Shown: positions 27,903 to 36,234 of the stretch, piece after piece
Layout: each line of letters begins with the position of its first letter
How positions within the stretch are numbered: position 1 is the first letter of the stretch
NCBI RefSeq assembly: GCF_005473905.2
Contig: NZ_CP061336.1
Coordinates: 1,472,501 to 1,536,500 of the forward strand
Length of the DNA stretch: 64,000 nt
Direction of reading: 5' to 3'
Source: Ruminiclostridium herbifermentans
GTDB lineage: Bacteria > Bacillota > Clostridia > Acetivibrionales > DSM-1351
The notes under the pieces: model-generated
Database searches by the model: none
Seen by the model: the letters and a program-made list of their open reading frames with translations, nothing else
What the model was told of the DNA's origin: nothing
Program-made: the position numbers and the translations under genes

Positions 27903-28577
27903 TTATTGGTTCCTATATTGAGTTCCACCCATATTAAAATATTCTCCGTCTTCTGTTATTCCAGTAACAGTTGCTATAGCCACATCAATTACGCTACCAC
28001 CTGCGGAATAAATTTCACTAACTGACTTAAATTTCAGTAACCCACCAAGGAATCTTTTAGAATTTACTATTGGTCCACTAGAATTATTAATAAGTATAAC
28101 ATCTGCCTCTATATCTGAAACATTTAGTATACCCACATTTAATAATGTTAGTTTCCACACAGAAGAAGATACGAATGTACCTGTTAAAACTAGTACGCCT
28201 GCAGGTACACTTGCTGTAATAGCATTACTTTGAGTGGTTGTAGTGCTATCATTTTCTAGTTCACTCAGAGTGCTTGTAGTACTATTTTTTTCTGGAGCAC
28301 TTTTATTCTTATCGTTTTCTTGTAAATTACGTTTGGAAATTGGTAATATTGCAATTACATTATCCTCAGCTATACCGTATTTCTCAAGTATTGGCTTATA
28401 TTCCTCGAAATTATTAATGTCAAATTGTGGATACTGAGTAATATCAACATTAATTATCTCTACATCATTGCCTGTACTAATTGTAGTGTTATCATTAGCA
28501 AATGCAGGAATATTAGATGATATTAACAATGAAACAACAATAAAGATGCTAAACAATCTGGTAATTCTGTTTTTCAT
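27903..28577 (-). CDS. Secreted protein of unknown function (transposon cargo)
   Basis: 224 residues. The start ATG is complementary to 28575-28577, preceded on its strand by AAAAGGAAATTT; an upstream TTG start would add 28 residues with no ribosome site. A clear Sec signal peptide is present (MKNRITRLFSIFIVVSLLISS...IPAFA, cleavage after AFA). A Ser/Thr/Asn-rich linker follows, then a C-terminal hydrophobic beta-rich domain (AGVLVLTGTFVSSSVWKLTLLNVG) ending GGTQYRNQ. There is no cysteine, lipobox or sorting motif. The family is not recognised. It follows the 138-codon gene by 31 bp on the same strand, so the two are probably one operon. Confidence 0.75.
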   Translation of the reverse strand: MKNRITRLFSIFIVVSLLISSNIPAFANDNTTISTGNDVEIINVDITQYPQFDINNFEEYKPILEKYGIAEDNVIAILPISKRNLQENDKNKSAPEKNSTTSTLSELENDSTTTTQSNAITASVPAGVLVLTGTFVSSSVWKLTLLNVGILNVSDIEADVILINNSSGPIVNSKRFLGGLLKFKSVSEIYSAGGSVIDVAIATVTGITEDGEYFNMGGTQYRNQ

Positions 28578-28608
28578 AAATTTCCTTTTTCTTTTTAGTT
28601 TATAGGTT

Positions 28609-29025
28609 TTATACTGGCTTATCAGCCCAATCCAGGTCTGGCATAATATCCCATCTAGCATTGGCAGTACAGGTATATCCCATCAAAGTATATATGGCAT
28701 CAGGGTCTTTTTTTCGTATATATTGTACCAGTACTTTTGACATTGTTAGCTCACATAGTTCTTCGTCAGAGATAGAGGGATTCTGATTAATAGCTCTGTT
28801 GAATTCCAACTCAATAATAAAATAAAAGACAGAATCAACATAACCGTCACAGAAAAGATTGACTGCTGTTTGCAAGATTTTTTTGGAACTGCCGAACTTT
28901 GTTTTAAAGTTTTCTTCGGAAAAATGATTTCGTAAACAACCTTTATGGTGAATTGTTTTGTAAATTGAAACAACTGATGCAAATAAGTCCTTTTGTGAAT
29001 CGTCTTTAGGTATTACCTCATACAT
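28609..29025 (-). CDS. Unknown 138-residue cytoplasmic protein (transposon cargo)
   Basis: The start ATG is complementary to 29023-29025 and follows GGGAGG on the minus strand. The product is soluble and predicted helical. Motifs include SVVSIYKTIHHKGCLRNHFSEENF, a hydrophobic VDSVFYFIIELEFNRAI helix and a C-terminal acidic/aromatic DIMPDLDWADKPV. I do not recognise the family. It is first in a two-gene operon with the secreted protein gene and lies between the glmS-proximal end and tnsA, divergent from tnsA. In Tn7 this interval is normally almost empty. Confidence 0.7.
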   Translation of the reverse strand: MYEVIPKDDSQKDLFASVVSIYKTIHHKGCLRNHFSEENFKTKFGSSKKILQTAVNLFCDGYVDSVFYFIIELEFNRAINQNPSISDEELCELTMSKVLVQYIRKKDPDAIYTLMGYTCTANARWDIMPDLDWADKPV

Positions 29026-29347
29026 TTGATAGCCTCCCAATAAATTGATTTTTAATGGTACTTTAAATCGTTTTGTTGCTAACTGGATGGATTAAACAGT
29101 AAATAAAGTCATAAATAAGTGTAAACTATACAATTTTAATTTTCAATATATATTACAAAAAATATAAAAATTTTAAAAAATATATAAAATTTTACAAATG
29201 TTGCAGTGTGTTTTTTTACCTTACAATTAGTATGGCATCAATAATTCAATAGAAAAGTATTAAAATTTATGAAAAAGGGTTATAAAAAAGATGTATAGTT
29301 TTATACCGTATAATGGTATACTTACATTAAAAAGGAATGCAGTTTTT
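29026..29347. promoter_or_regulatory. Divergent promoter region of tnsA and cargo operon
   Basis: AT-rich, with poly-A tracts at 29157-29200. 29101-29130 reads AAATAAAGTC, ATAAATAAG, TGTAAACTATAC, reminiscent of the AATAAAGTC...AAACT TnsB sites of Tn7 and of the old ends at 38915 and 39539. Autoregulation by TnsB or a former end is possible. No gene is seen. Confidence 0.4.
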
Positions 29348-30184
29348 ATGAGTAAGTATAACCTTAATTGGGATGAAAATAAACTTAAAAAATATATTAG
29401 TGAGGGACGAGGTCAAGGTGTAGGTAAGGACTACAAGCCTTGGATTACTATACATGACTTCCCTTCTGATGGGTTTAGCTCAAGGCAGCCTGGTTGGAAA
29501 TCTAATCGGGTCTGCCATTTTTTGTCCAATAATGAGTTACGATACTTCTATTTGCTTGAGTGGGCTGATAATGTAACAGATATACGTGAGCAATATCCGA
29601 TGAAATTAGAGGATACTTTAAGAATTGCAGAGCAGCTTGGTATAAAGCATCCTATAAATACTAAGAATGATGTACCTTATGTAATGTCATCGGATTTTAT
29701 GATTACAATGAGCGTTAACGGCAAGGAGACTGATATTGTAAGGACAATCAAGCCTGCAGATAAGCTAGAAAAGAAAAATGTAATCGAGCATTTTGAAATT
29801 GAACGACGGTATTGGGCTGAAATGGGCATTGATTGGGGTATTGTGACGGATAAGGATATTCCGAGAACTTTTGTTTCCAATATTGAATGGGCATATTATT
29901 CATATCATCTTGATTCATATAATGAGTTGAGTATTCAGGAATTGCAGTATTATGGAGAAATACTTAAGGAAAGACTACAAGAGTATGAAGGCAGAATTGT
30001 ACATGTAGCCAGTGCTTTTGATAAGGAAATGAACCTAATTCCAGGTACTACACTTGATATACTGAAGCATCTGATTGCAAGGAAGGAAGTTATAATGGAT
30101 ATGCAATCGAAGCGCTGCATAGAAAATGTGACAGGAAGTATAAAAAAGATTAAAAAGAAAAACGATGGGATGGCTGCGATATGA
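29348..30184 (+). CDS. tnsA: TnsA transposon endonuclease
   Basis: Cuts the 5' ends of the transposon and acts with TnsB as the heteromeric Tn7 transposase. It is 278 residues from ATG 29348 (Tn7 TnsA 273), which begins MSKYNLNWDENKLKKYISEG and aligns with the usual N-terminus; an earlier in-frame ATG at 29291 is less likely. The restriction-endonuclease-fold catalytic residues are visible: Glu in LLEWADNVTDIREQYP, Asp in YVMSSDFMITM and Lys in VRTIKPADKLEKKN. The winged-helix C-terminal region contains HFEIERRYWAEMGIDWGIVTDK, a strong TnsA signature. It overlaps tnsB by four bases (ATGA). Confidence 0.95.
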   Translation: MSKYNLNWDENKLKKYISEGRGQGVGKDYKPWITIHDFPSDGFSSRQPGWKSNRVCHFLSNNELRYFYLLEWADNVTDIREQYPMKLEDTLRIAEQLGIKHPINTKNDVPYVMSSDFMITMSVNGKETDIVRTIKPADKLEKKNVIEHFEIERRYWAEMGIDWGIVTDKDIPRTFVSNIEWAYYSYHLDSYNELSIQELQYYGEILKERLQEYEGRIVHVASAFDKEMNLIPGTTLDILKHLIARKEVIMDMQSKRCIENVTGSIKKIKKKNDGMAAI

Positions 30185-31713
30185 AGGGATTACTATATGT
30201 TAACGAGCTTATTACATGGAATCCGGGTCAGGAGAATGAACATACAGACAGGATACTTTGGATAGAACCCGATGGATTTATTCTTTATACTATTGATGCT
30301 TTTTCAAAGCAAGGCTTACCTGCTTCAAAGAAAATAAGTGATGTATTAAGTGCAATTGAAGTTGGCGATGCTGTAAAACAGGAGGATGACTCCTTAATAA
30401 GGGTTATTGGTGAAGACAGCATAAAAGATGCTGATAGAATTAAAAGAGATAAGGCATGGTCTATTATAGCTGATATTGTAAGTTTTGAGAATGAACCTGA
30501 TATTTATGAGCGTGAAAAAAGAGGCCCATGGATTTCAAAAGCAGTCGAGATGCATGGTGTTACTTATACCACAGTATATAAATATCTCAGAAGGTTTTGG
30601 CAGAGAGGCAAAAATAAAAATGCACTCCTCCCCGATTACTATAATTCAGGAGGCAGAGGAAAAAGAAAGCTTCTTGGAGATAAAAAAATAGGACGGCCAA
30701 GAAAAAATATTGCTGTTAATGGACCAGGGATAAATGTCAATGAGTCAACAAAAAGGATATTCAGAATTGCAGTAAATAAATATTATGATACTCCCAAGGA
30801 AAACTTTTTAACGACTGCTTATGACCTTATGGTAAAGGAATTCTATAAAGAAGATTACAGATTTGAGGATGGTATACGAAAGCCAACTATTATACCAATT
30901 GGACAGATACCTACGATTACACAATTTAGGTATTGGTATGAGGTTGAGAGGGATATTAAGAAATCTCTTACAAAGAAAAAAGGCAGTAAGAAGTATGCTT
31001 TAAATCATAGAGCTGTTACTGGAAAATCGGATGCAGAAATTATTGGACCAGGATCAAAATATCAGATTGATGCTACAATTGCTGATGTTTATTTGGTTTC
31101 AAGGTTTAACAGAACATGGATTATCGGTAGACCTGTAATTTATGCTGTTATAGATTGCTTTTCAAGAATGGTAGCAGGAGTATATGTAGGACTTGAAGGA
31201 CCTTCATGGCTTGGAGCGATGATGGCACTCTCAAATGCCTTTACAGATAAGGTTAATTACTGCAAGGAATATGATATTAATATTTCACAGGAGGATTGGC
31301 CATGCCATCATATTCCGATTGCAATACTCGGTGACAGAGGAGAAATGGAGAGTAAATATGCTGATACATTAGTAAATGGTTTAGGCATCAGGATAGAAAA
31401 TACTCCTTCTTATAGAGCTGATTGGAAGGGTATTATTGAGCAATATTTTAATTTGCTTGACGGCAAGGTAAAGCCGCTTGTACCTGGACATATTGATATC
31501 TCGTTTCGGGAACGTGGTGGAACAGATTACAGGCTTGATGCAAAGCTTGATATATACCAGTTTACCCAAATAATAATTAATTGTGTACTGTATCATAATA
31601 ATCAACATTGGATGAAAAAATTCAGTATGAGTGAAATTATGGTTGAGGACGACATAGATCCTATTCCTAAAGAACTTTGGAATTGGGGGATAAGCAATAG
31701 ATCAGGTAAATAA
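30181..31713 (+). CDS. tnsB: TnsB transposase, N-terminal and catalytic part, ending at an in-frame TAA
   Basis: DDE recombinase that binds the transposon ends and performs 3'-end cleavage and strand transfer. This 510-residue part includes N-terminal helix-turn-helix DNA-binding regions and the rve/DDE core: Asp in YQIDATIADVY, Asp in AILGDRGEMES and Glu in DWKGIIEQYF. It stops at TAA 31711-31713 within WGISNRSGK, whereas the same frame continues for 220 more codons with clear TnsB C-terminal sequence. The full frame (30181-32373) has 731 codons, close to Tn7 TnsB (702). A single T-to-A change in a TTA leucine codon would explain the stop. The missing part carries the TnsC-contacting tail, so the fragment alone is probably inactive. 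Confidence 0.92.
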   Translation: MKGLLYVNELITWNPGQENEHTDRILWIEPDGFILYTIDAFSKQGLPASKKISDVLSAIEVGDAVKQEDDSLIRVIGEDSIKDADRIKRDKAWSIIADIVSFENEPDIYEREKRGPWISKAVEMHGVTYTTVYKYLRRFWQRGKNKNALLPDYYNSGGRGKRKLLGDKKIGRPRKNIAVNGPGINVNESTKRIFRIAVNKYYDTPKENFLTTAYDLMVKEFYKEDYRFEDGIRKPTIIPIGQIPTITQFRYWYEVERDIKKSLTKKKGSKKYALNHRAVTGKSDAEIIGPGSKYQIDATIADVYLVSRFNRTWIIGRPVIYAVIDCFSRMVAGVYVGLEGPSWLGAMMALSNAFTDKVNYCKEYDINISQEDWPCHHIPIAILGDRGEMESKYADTLVNGLGIRIENTPSYRADWKGIIEQYFNLLDGKVKPLVPGHIDISFRERGGTDYRLDAKLDIYQFTQIIINCVLYHNNQHWMKKFSMSEIMVEDDIDPIPKELWNWGISNRSGK

Positions 31714-32373
31714 AGGTCTTATCCTGAAGATATTGTGAAGCTTAACCTTATGCCAGCAGATTTGGCTACAGTTACAGAAAAGGGGTTAAAATTCAAGAAT
31801 CTGCTGTATAGCAGCCCAAAGCTAATTGCTGATAGATGGTTTGAAATAGCTCGCAATAAGCGAAGCTGGAAAGAAAATATAGCGTATGATCCCAGAAATA
31901 TGAATTTTGTCTATATCAAAACAGAAAATAATAAGAGCTTTATTAAGTGTGAAATGCTTGATAAAAGACTGTATAACAATAAAACACTAGATGAAATAGA
32001 AAATTTATATGCTTATCAAAAGCTTAAGCTAGACAGGAATCAGGAAAAGCTTCTACAGTCTAATGTTGACTTTTTTACTAAAATTGAAAGCATAGTACAG
32101 GCAGCGGATAAAATGACTGCTGAACAAAAAGATAGAACTGTAAGTAATACGGAAAGAACTAAGAATATTAGGGAAAAAAGAAAATCGGAGAAGTATATTG
32201 AAAAGGCAGAGAATGCATTTATTTTGGATGCAGAAAAGGAATCAGAAAAAGCTAATATTCCTAACAATGTTATACCTATAAGAGAAAATGAAACCGATAA
32301 ATACAAATATCCAAGCCATATTGAATATTTAAAGAAAAAGCAAAAGGAAAGAATGGATAAAAAAGATGAGTAA
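31714..32373 (+). pseudogene. tnsB: TnsB C-terminal part, in frame after the stop codon
   Basis: Directly after TAA 31711 the same frame reads RSYPEDIVKLNLMPADLATVTEKG, then YDPRNMNFVYI, conserved C-terminal beta-barrel and linker regions of TnsB, ending in a Lys/Glu-rich tail (YPSHIEYLKKKQKERMDKKDE). No further stops or shifts occur in 220 codons. The first alternative start, GTG 31735, has no ribosome site, so independent translation is doubtful. It overlaps tnsC by eight bases. Confidence 0.88.
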
Positions 32374-33580
32374 AAATCCAAACACAGGCGTGATTGTTGA
32401 AGCAAGATATTCAAAGCAGCAACTGAAGGAATACTCTGGTAACCCACTAATTGAGGCGTTACCACCAATTTGGAGCTTTGAACAGGTTGAAGAGCTGCTA
32501 CACTTTTATCCTGAGCATACCAATGAAGAACGAAATTATGAGCCGCATATAAGATTTCACTGTGTCCAACGCCTTTTCAGCTACTTTCAGCCTTGGAGTA
32601 CTCACTTTGATATTGAACAGAGAATTTCAAGGGTAATAAGACAAGGCTACATAACAAGAAATCCACTTAATCCAAATTATGCGGGAGATTTGCAAAGAAT
32701 ATATCAGATGATTAAGGATGGAAATTATGAATTTAAAAACTCAGAGCTTTCAAAGCCATCAGCATCAGGCTTCACAATAATAGGATTTTCAGGTATGGGT
32801 AAATCTACCGCAGTGGAAAGTATTCTGAATAGATATCCTCAAATTATTTTTCATGAAGAGTACAATAATTTTGATTTTGACCATAATCAGCTTGTATGGC
32901 TGAAGCTTGATTGTCCTCATGACGGTGGAGTAAAAGGACTGTGTGCCAACTTTTTCATGGAATTTGATAGGTTATTGGCAGACAAAACATACAGTAAATT
33001 TGCAGCCGGAAGAAATACTACAACTGCAACAATGATTCCTAGAATGGCACAAATTGCTAGAAGACATAGCTTGGGACTTCTCGTTATTGATGAAATACAG
33101 CATCTCAGTGTTGCTAAAAGCGGTGGTCAAGAAAAAATGCTTAATTTTTTTGTTAATTTAGTAAATACTATTGGGATACCAGTAATCCTTATTGGAACAA
33201 CTAAGGCAATGTCAATTTTGCAGGGCGAATTCAGACAGGCTAGACGTGGAAGTGGACATCAGGGTGATTTGATCTGGGAGAACATGGAACAGGATGATGA
33301 CTGGGATTTGCTTGTTGAAGGCATGTGGAGCTACCAGTGGATTCAGAATAAGTGTGAACTGACAAAAGAGATTAAGGATGTTATGTATGAGGAAAGTCAG
33401 GGGATTGTCGATATAGCTGTAAAACTATACGCAATGGTGCAAATGAGAGCAATAGCTACCGGCGAAGAAACAATTAACTCTGACTTAATCAAAAGAGTAG
33501 CTAAGGACAATCTTAAGTTGGTCAGACCAATGCTTGATGCATTAAAGTCTGGTAAAAAGCAAGAAATTAGCAAATATTAG
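32366..33580 (+). CDS. tnsC: TnsC AAA+ regulator, main part, ending at an in-frame TAG
   Basis: ATP-dependent matchmaker that links target recognition by TnsD to the TnsAB transposase. Its 404 residues include Walker A GFSGMGKST near residue 143, Walker B LLVIDEIQHL and sensor-1 IGTTKAM. The frame ends at TAG 33578-33580 after EISKY, but continues unbroken for 149 more codons (DIRPLDIEQF...). Homologues usually have a glutamate at this point (KYEDI), so GAG to TAG is the simplest explanation. The whole frame, 32366-34027, encodes 554 codons including the amber, matching Tn7 TnsC (555). The AAA+ core is complete; the severed tail is the region that contacts TnsA/B in Tn7. Confidence 0.92.
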   Translation: MSKNPNTGVIVEARYSKQQLKEYSGNPLIEALPPIWSFEQVEELLHFYPEHTNEERNYEPHIRFHCVQRLFSYFQPWSTHFDIEQRISRVIRQGYITRNPLNPNYAGDLQRIYQMIKDGNYEFKNSELSKPSASGFTIIGFSGMGKSTAVESILNRYPQIIFHEEYNNFDFDHNQLVWLKLDCPHDGGVKGLCANFFMEFDRLLADKTYSKFAAGRNTTTATMIPRMAQIARRHSLGLLVIDEIQHLSVAKSGGQEKMLNFFVNLVNTIGIPVILIGTTKAMSILQGEFRQARRGSGHQGDLIWENMEQDDDWDLLVEGMWSYQWIQNKCELTKEIKDVMYEESQGIVDIAVKLYAMVQMRAIATGEETINSDLIKRVAKDNLKLVRPMLDALKSGKKQEISKY

Positions 33581-34027
33581 GATATTCGACCTTTAGATAT
33601 AGAACAATTCTGCGATGAGCGATTGAAGGAACTAAACCTTAATAAGCTTATTAAGCAGAAGCAGAATAAAATATTGCAGTCTGAAAATGATAAGGATAAG
33701 GTATTTCAGGAGGTTGTATTAAGGCTTGTAGATTTAAATATTGATCATGTTAAGGCTAAAAATATGACAAGGAACATCTTAAAGTCCTTTCAGGGTACAG
33801 TAAATGTTGATAATGTTTTCAAGGAGGCAATGCTTCTTTTACTGGAGCAGCGTTCAATAAAAAGTGATGTCCCTAAAAAGAGGACAGCTAAGAGTACTAA
33901 AAAAGATAAAGACGATTTGAGGGTAATTATAGAAAAAGGCAGAGATGAAAGCAAATCTGCATATGAGGCCTTAAAGACCGAGGGGATTATAAAATGTCCA
34001 GTTGAGGAATTTAATTTAACAGGATGA
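33581..34027 (+). pseudogene. tnsC: TnsC C-terminal part, in frame after the stop codon
   Basis: 148 codons in the tnsC frame after TAG 33578: DIRPLDIEQFCDER, then a helical, lysine-rich tail (LNLNKLIKQKQNKI...EEFNLTG). There is no further interruption and no ribosome site near the candidate TTG start at 33623. It ends six bases before tnsD. Confidence 0.85.
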
Positions 34028-34033
34028 TTATGA

Positions 34034-35935
34034 TTGAACTACTTCCCTACTTCGTATCCTGACGAACTGCTGTATAGTATATTAGCAAGGTACCATGTCA
34101 GAAACGGTAATATAAGTCCTAAAATGACTTTACATGAATTGTTCGGAACAAACACTATTACTGCAGTGGGTGATATGCCAAGTGATATTGATTCACTGGT
34201 ATGTCGGATTCCTAAGCACAAAAGGTTAACTGCTGATGGGCTAATCATGAATAATACACTTTTTCCGTACTATACTGCATTTATGCCTGAAGCCAGAACA
34301 AAGTTAATTGAAGCTGACATGAAAGGAAACGGCGGAGGCAAAATCCATACTATGGCTGGAATTATGGCAGGGTCTATTAATGTTCCAGAATATTTAAGGT
34401 TTTGCCCTGAATGTAATAAGGATGATGAACAGAAATACGGTGAAAACTACTGGCACAGGCTACATCAGATGCCTGGAGTGTTGTTTTGCCCTGTTCACAA
34501 TGAAATGATACTGGATAGCACAGTTAATCTGAAAATACAGAATAGACATGAATTTATTGCAGCTAATGAAAAAAATTGCTTAGAGAAGCACACAAAAATT
34601 AACTACACAGAAAAAGATATAAATAGTCTTATTACTCTCTCTGAGGATATAGATTGGATAATTAAAAATTATGAAAATGTAAAAGATTTTATGGAAAAAA
34701 CCTATGGAACTAGGAATTACTACATTGAAAAGCTTAAAGACAGAGGATATGCAACGGTAAATGGCCGAGTTTATCAAGAAAATTTAGTGGCAGATTTCAT
34801 TGAGTTTTACGGATTTGATTTTCTTAATTCGGTACAATGTCCTGTAGACTATAATAACCAAAATAACTGGCTTTCAAGTATTGTAAGAAAGCATAGAAAA
34901 GTTTTTCATATTGTGATGCATCTGCTGTTAATCAGATTTCTTTATGGCTCTGCTGAGAAATTTATTAATATTGGGGACAATTATAAGCCATTTGGAACAG
35001 GTCCATGGCCTTGCTTAAATCCAGTAGCTGACCATTACAAGAAGTTTGTAATAAAAAAGGCTAAGATTACTCATTGCTATGATACCAAGCACCCGGTAGG
35101 AACATTTGAATGCAGCTGTGGTTTTATTTATTCCCGGCGAGGACCAGATACTTCACCGGACGATTTATTTAAGGTTGGCAGGATAAAAATGTTTGGTTTA
35201 GTATGGGAAAAGAAGCTTGAAGAAGCTATTAATAAAAATTGGGGCTTAAGAAGGGTTGCCCGGGAGATGAAGGCTGATCCAAAGACAATAAAGCTATATT
35301 CAGCCAAGCTTGGTTTGAAAACAGGGTTTAATGATGAGAATATACATTCTGAAAAAGGTAGTCAAGCATCTATTGATAATGTACTTCAACAAAACGATAG
35401 CTTACTTTATAATCACAGGAATGCATGGTTATTAGCAAAAAAGACTTATCCTGATAAATCAAAAACAGAACTAAGAAGCATAGCAAAAGCACATTATGCA
35501 TGGCTTTACAGGCACGATAAAGATTGGTTAGATAAGAATTCGCCTGAGCATCAAAAGATACAAATAAATTCTACTAGGGTTGATTGGATTGCAAGGGATT
35601 TTGAGGTTTTACAAAAGGTTAAGGATGCTGAAAAGGAAATATTAAATACCAAGGGCAAACCAGAAAGAATATCTCTGAGCAGAATTGGCAGAGTTAGTGG
35701 GCTTCTTGGATTGCTTGAGAAGCACTTGGATAAGCTACCTCAGACTAAGGCATACATTGAGGCTGTTTCTGAAACTGATGATGCTTACAGAAAGCGAAGA
35801 ATACTCTGGGCTATACAAAAATTATCCGAGTCAGGAGAAGAACCGAAATTGTGGAAGGTTATGAGGATAGCTGGTATACGTAAAGAGTATGAAAAGCAGG
35901 CTGAAGAGTGCTTGGGTAAGAAAAAAGGTTATTGA
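34034..35935 (+). CDS. tnsD: TnsD/TniQ target-selection protein
   Basis: Binds the target and recruits TnsC; in Tn7, TnsD recognises the 3' end of glmS, and this element sits at that site. 633 residues from TTG 34034. The N-terminus MNYFPTSYPDELLYSILARYHVRNGN is the standard TniQ opening. The TniQ zinc finger is CPECNK...WHRLHQMPGVLFCPVH near residues 118-150. The C-terminal half has Tn7-TnsD-like helical DNA-binding repeats (RRVAREMKADPKTIKLYSAKLG). It is longer than Tn7 TnsD (508) but typical of TnsD in Firmicute elements, and uninterrupted. An out-of-frame ATG at 34030 gives only a 10-codon frame. Confidence 0.92.
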   Translation: MNYFPTSYPDELLYSILARYHVRNGNISPKMTLHELFGTNTITAVGDMPSDIDSLVCRIPKHKRLTADGLIMNNTLFPYYTAFMPEARTKLIEADMKGNGGGKIHTMAGIMAGSINVPEYLRFCPECNKDDEQKYGENYWHRLHQMPGVLFCPVHNEMILDSTVNLKIQNRHEFIAANEKNCLEKHTKINYTEKDINSLITLSEDIDWIIKNYENVKDFMEKTYGTRNYYIEKLKDRGYATVNGRVYQENLVADFIEFYGFDFLNSVQCPVDYNNQNNWLSSIVRKHRKVFHIVMHLLLIRFLYGSAEKFINIGDNYKPFGTGPWPCLNPVADHYKKFVIKKAKITHCYDTKHPVGTFECSCGFIYSRRGPDTSPDDLFKVGRIKMFGLVWEKKLEEAINKNWGLRRVAREMKADPKTIKLYSAKLGLKTGFNDENIHSEKGSQASIDNVLQQNDSLLYNHRNAWLLAKKTYPDKSKTELRSIAKAHYAWLYRHDKDWLDKNSPEHQKIQINSTRVDWIARDFEVLQKVKDAEKEILNTKGKPERISLSRIGRVSGLLGLLEKHLDKLPQTKAYIEAVSETDDAYRKRRILWAIQKLSESGEEPKLWKVMRIAGIRKEYEKQAEECLGKKKGY

Positions 35936-36027
35936 AATAATTTACTTCAAATATAAGAAGACGATATAAAATAAATTTTATTCCGAATAATTCAAATAAG
36001 GAAAAAATAAATTACAACATAGTAATC

Positions 36028-36060
36028 AGAGCTTTTGCTATATAATTTGCAAGCTCTTTT
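36028..36060 (+). terminator. Terminator of the tns operon
   Basis: AGAGCTTTTGC and GCAAGCTCT pair around an AT-rich loop and are followed by TTTTAT. It lies about 90 bp after the tnsD stop. Confidence 0.7.
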
Positions 36061-36234
36061 ATGTTCATTGTAATTCTTTATATTGTAGCAAAAACTATTT
36101 GGAAATATCAGTACTTTTGTTATATTATGGAATGTTTTAGTAAACTATGGTGGAATCATATAGAAGCTAGTTTGAGGCTATATTATAGTCTAATAGATTT
36201 ATTTTACTGATTTCTATCTAAGGAGAATATTTAA

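Noticed and set aside
33578-33580. Pyrrolysine encoded by the tnsC TAG
   Set aside because: No pylT/pylS genes are in the window, tnsB has a TAA rather than TAG, and a Glu-to-stop change explains the codon.
35936-36234. Suppressor tRNA or guide RNA after tnsD
   Set aside because: No cloverleaf, T-loop motif or CCA end could be found; only a terminator hairpin is convincing. No CRISPR repeats are present either, so this is not a CRISPR-associated transposon on the visible evidence.
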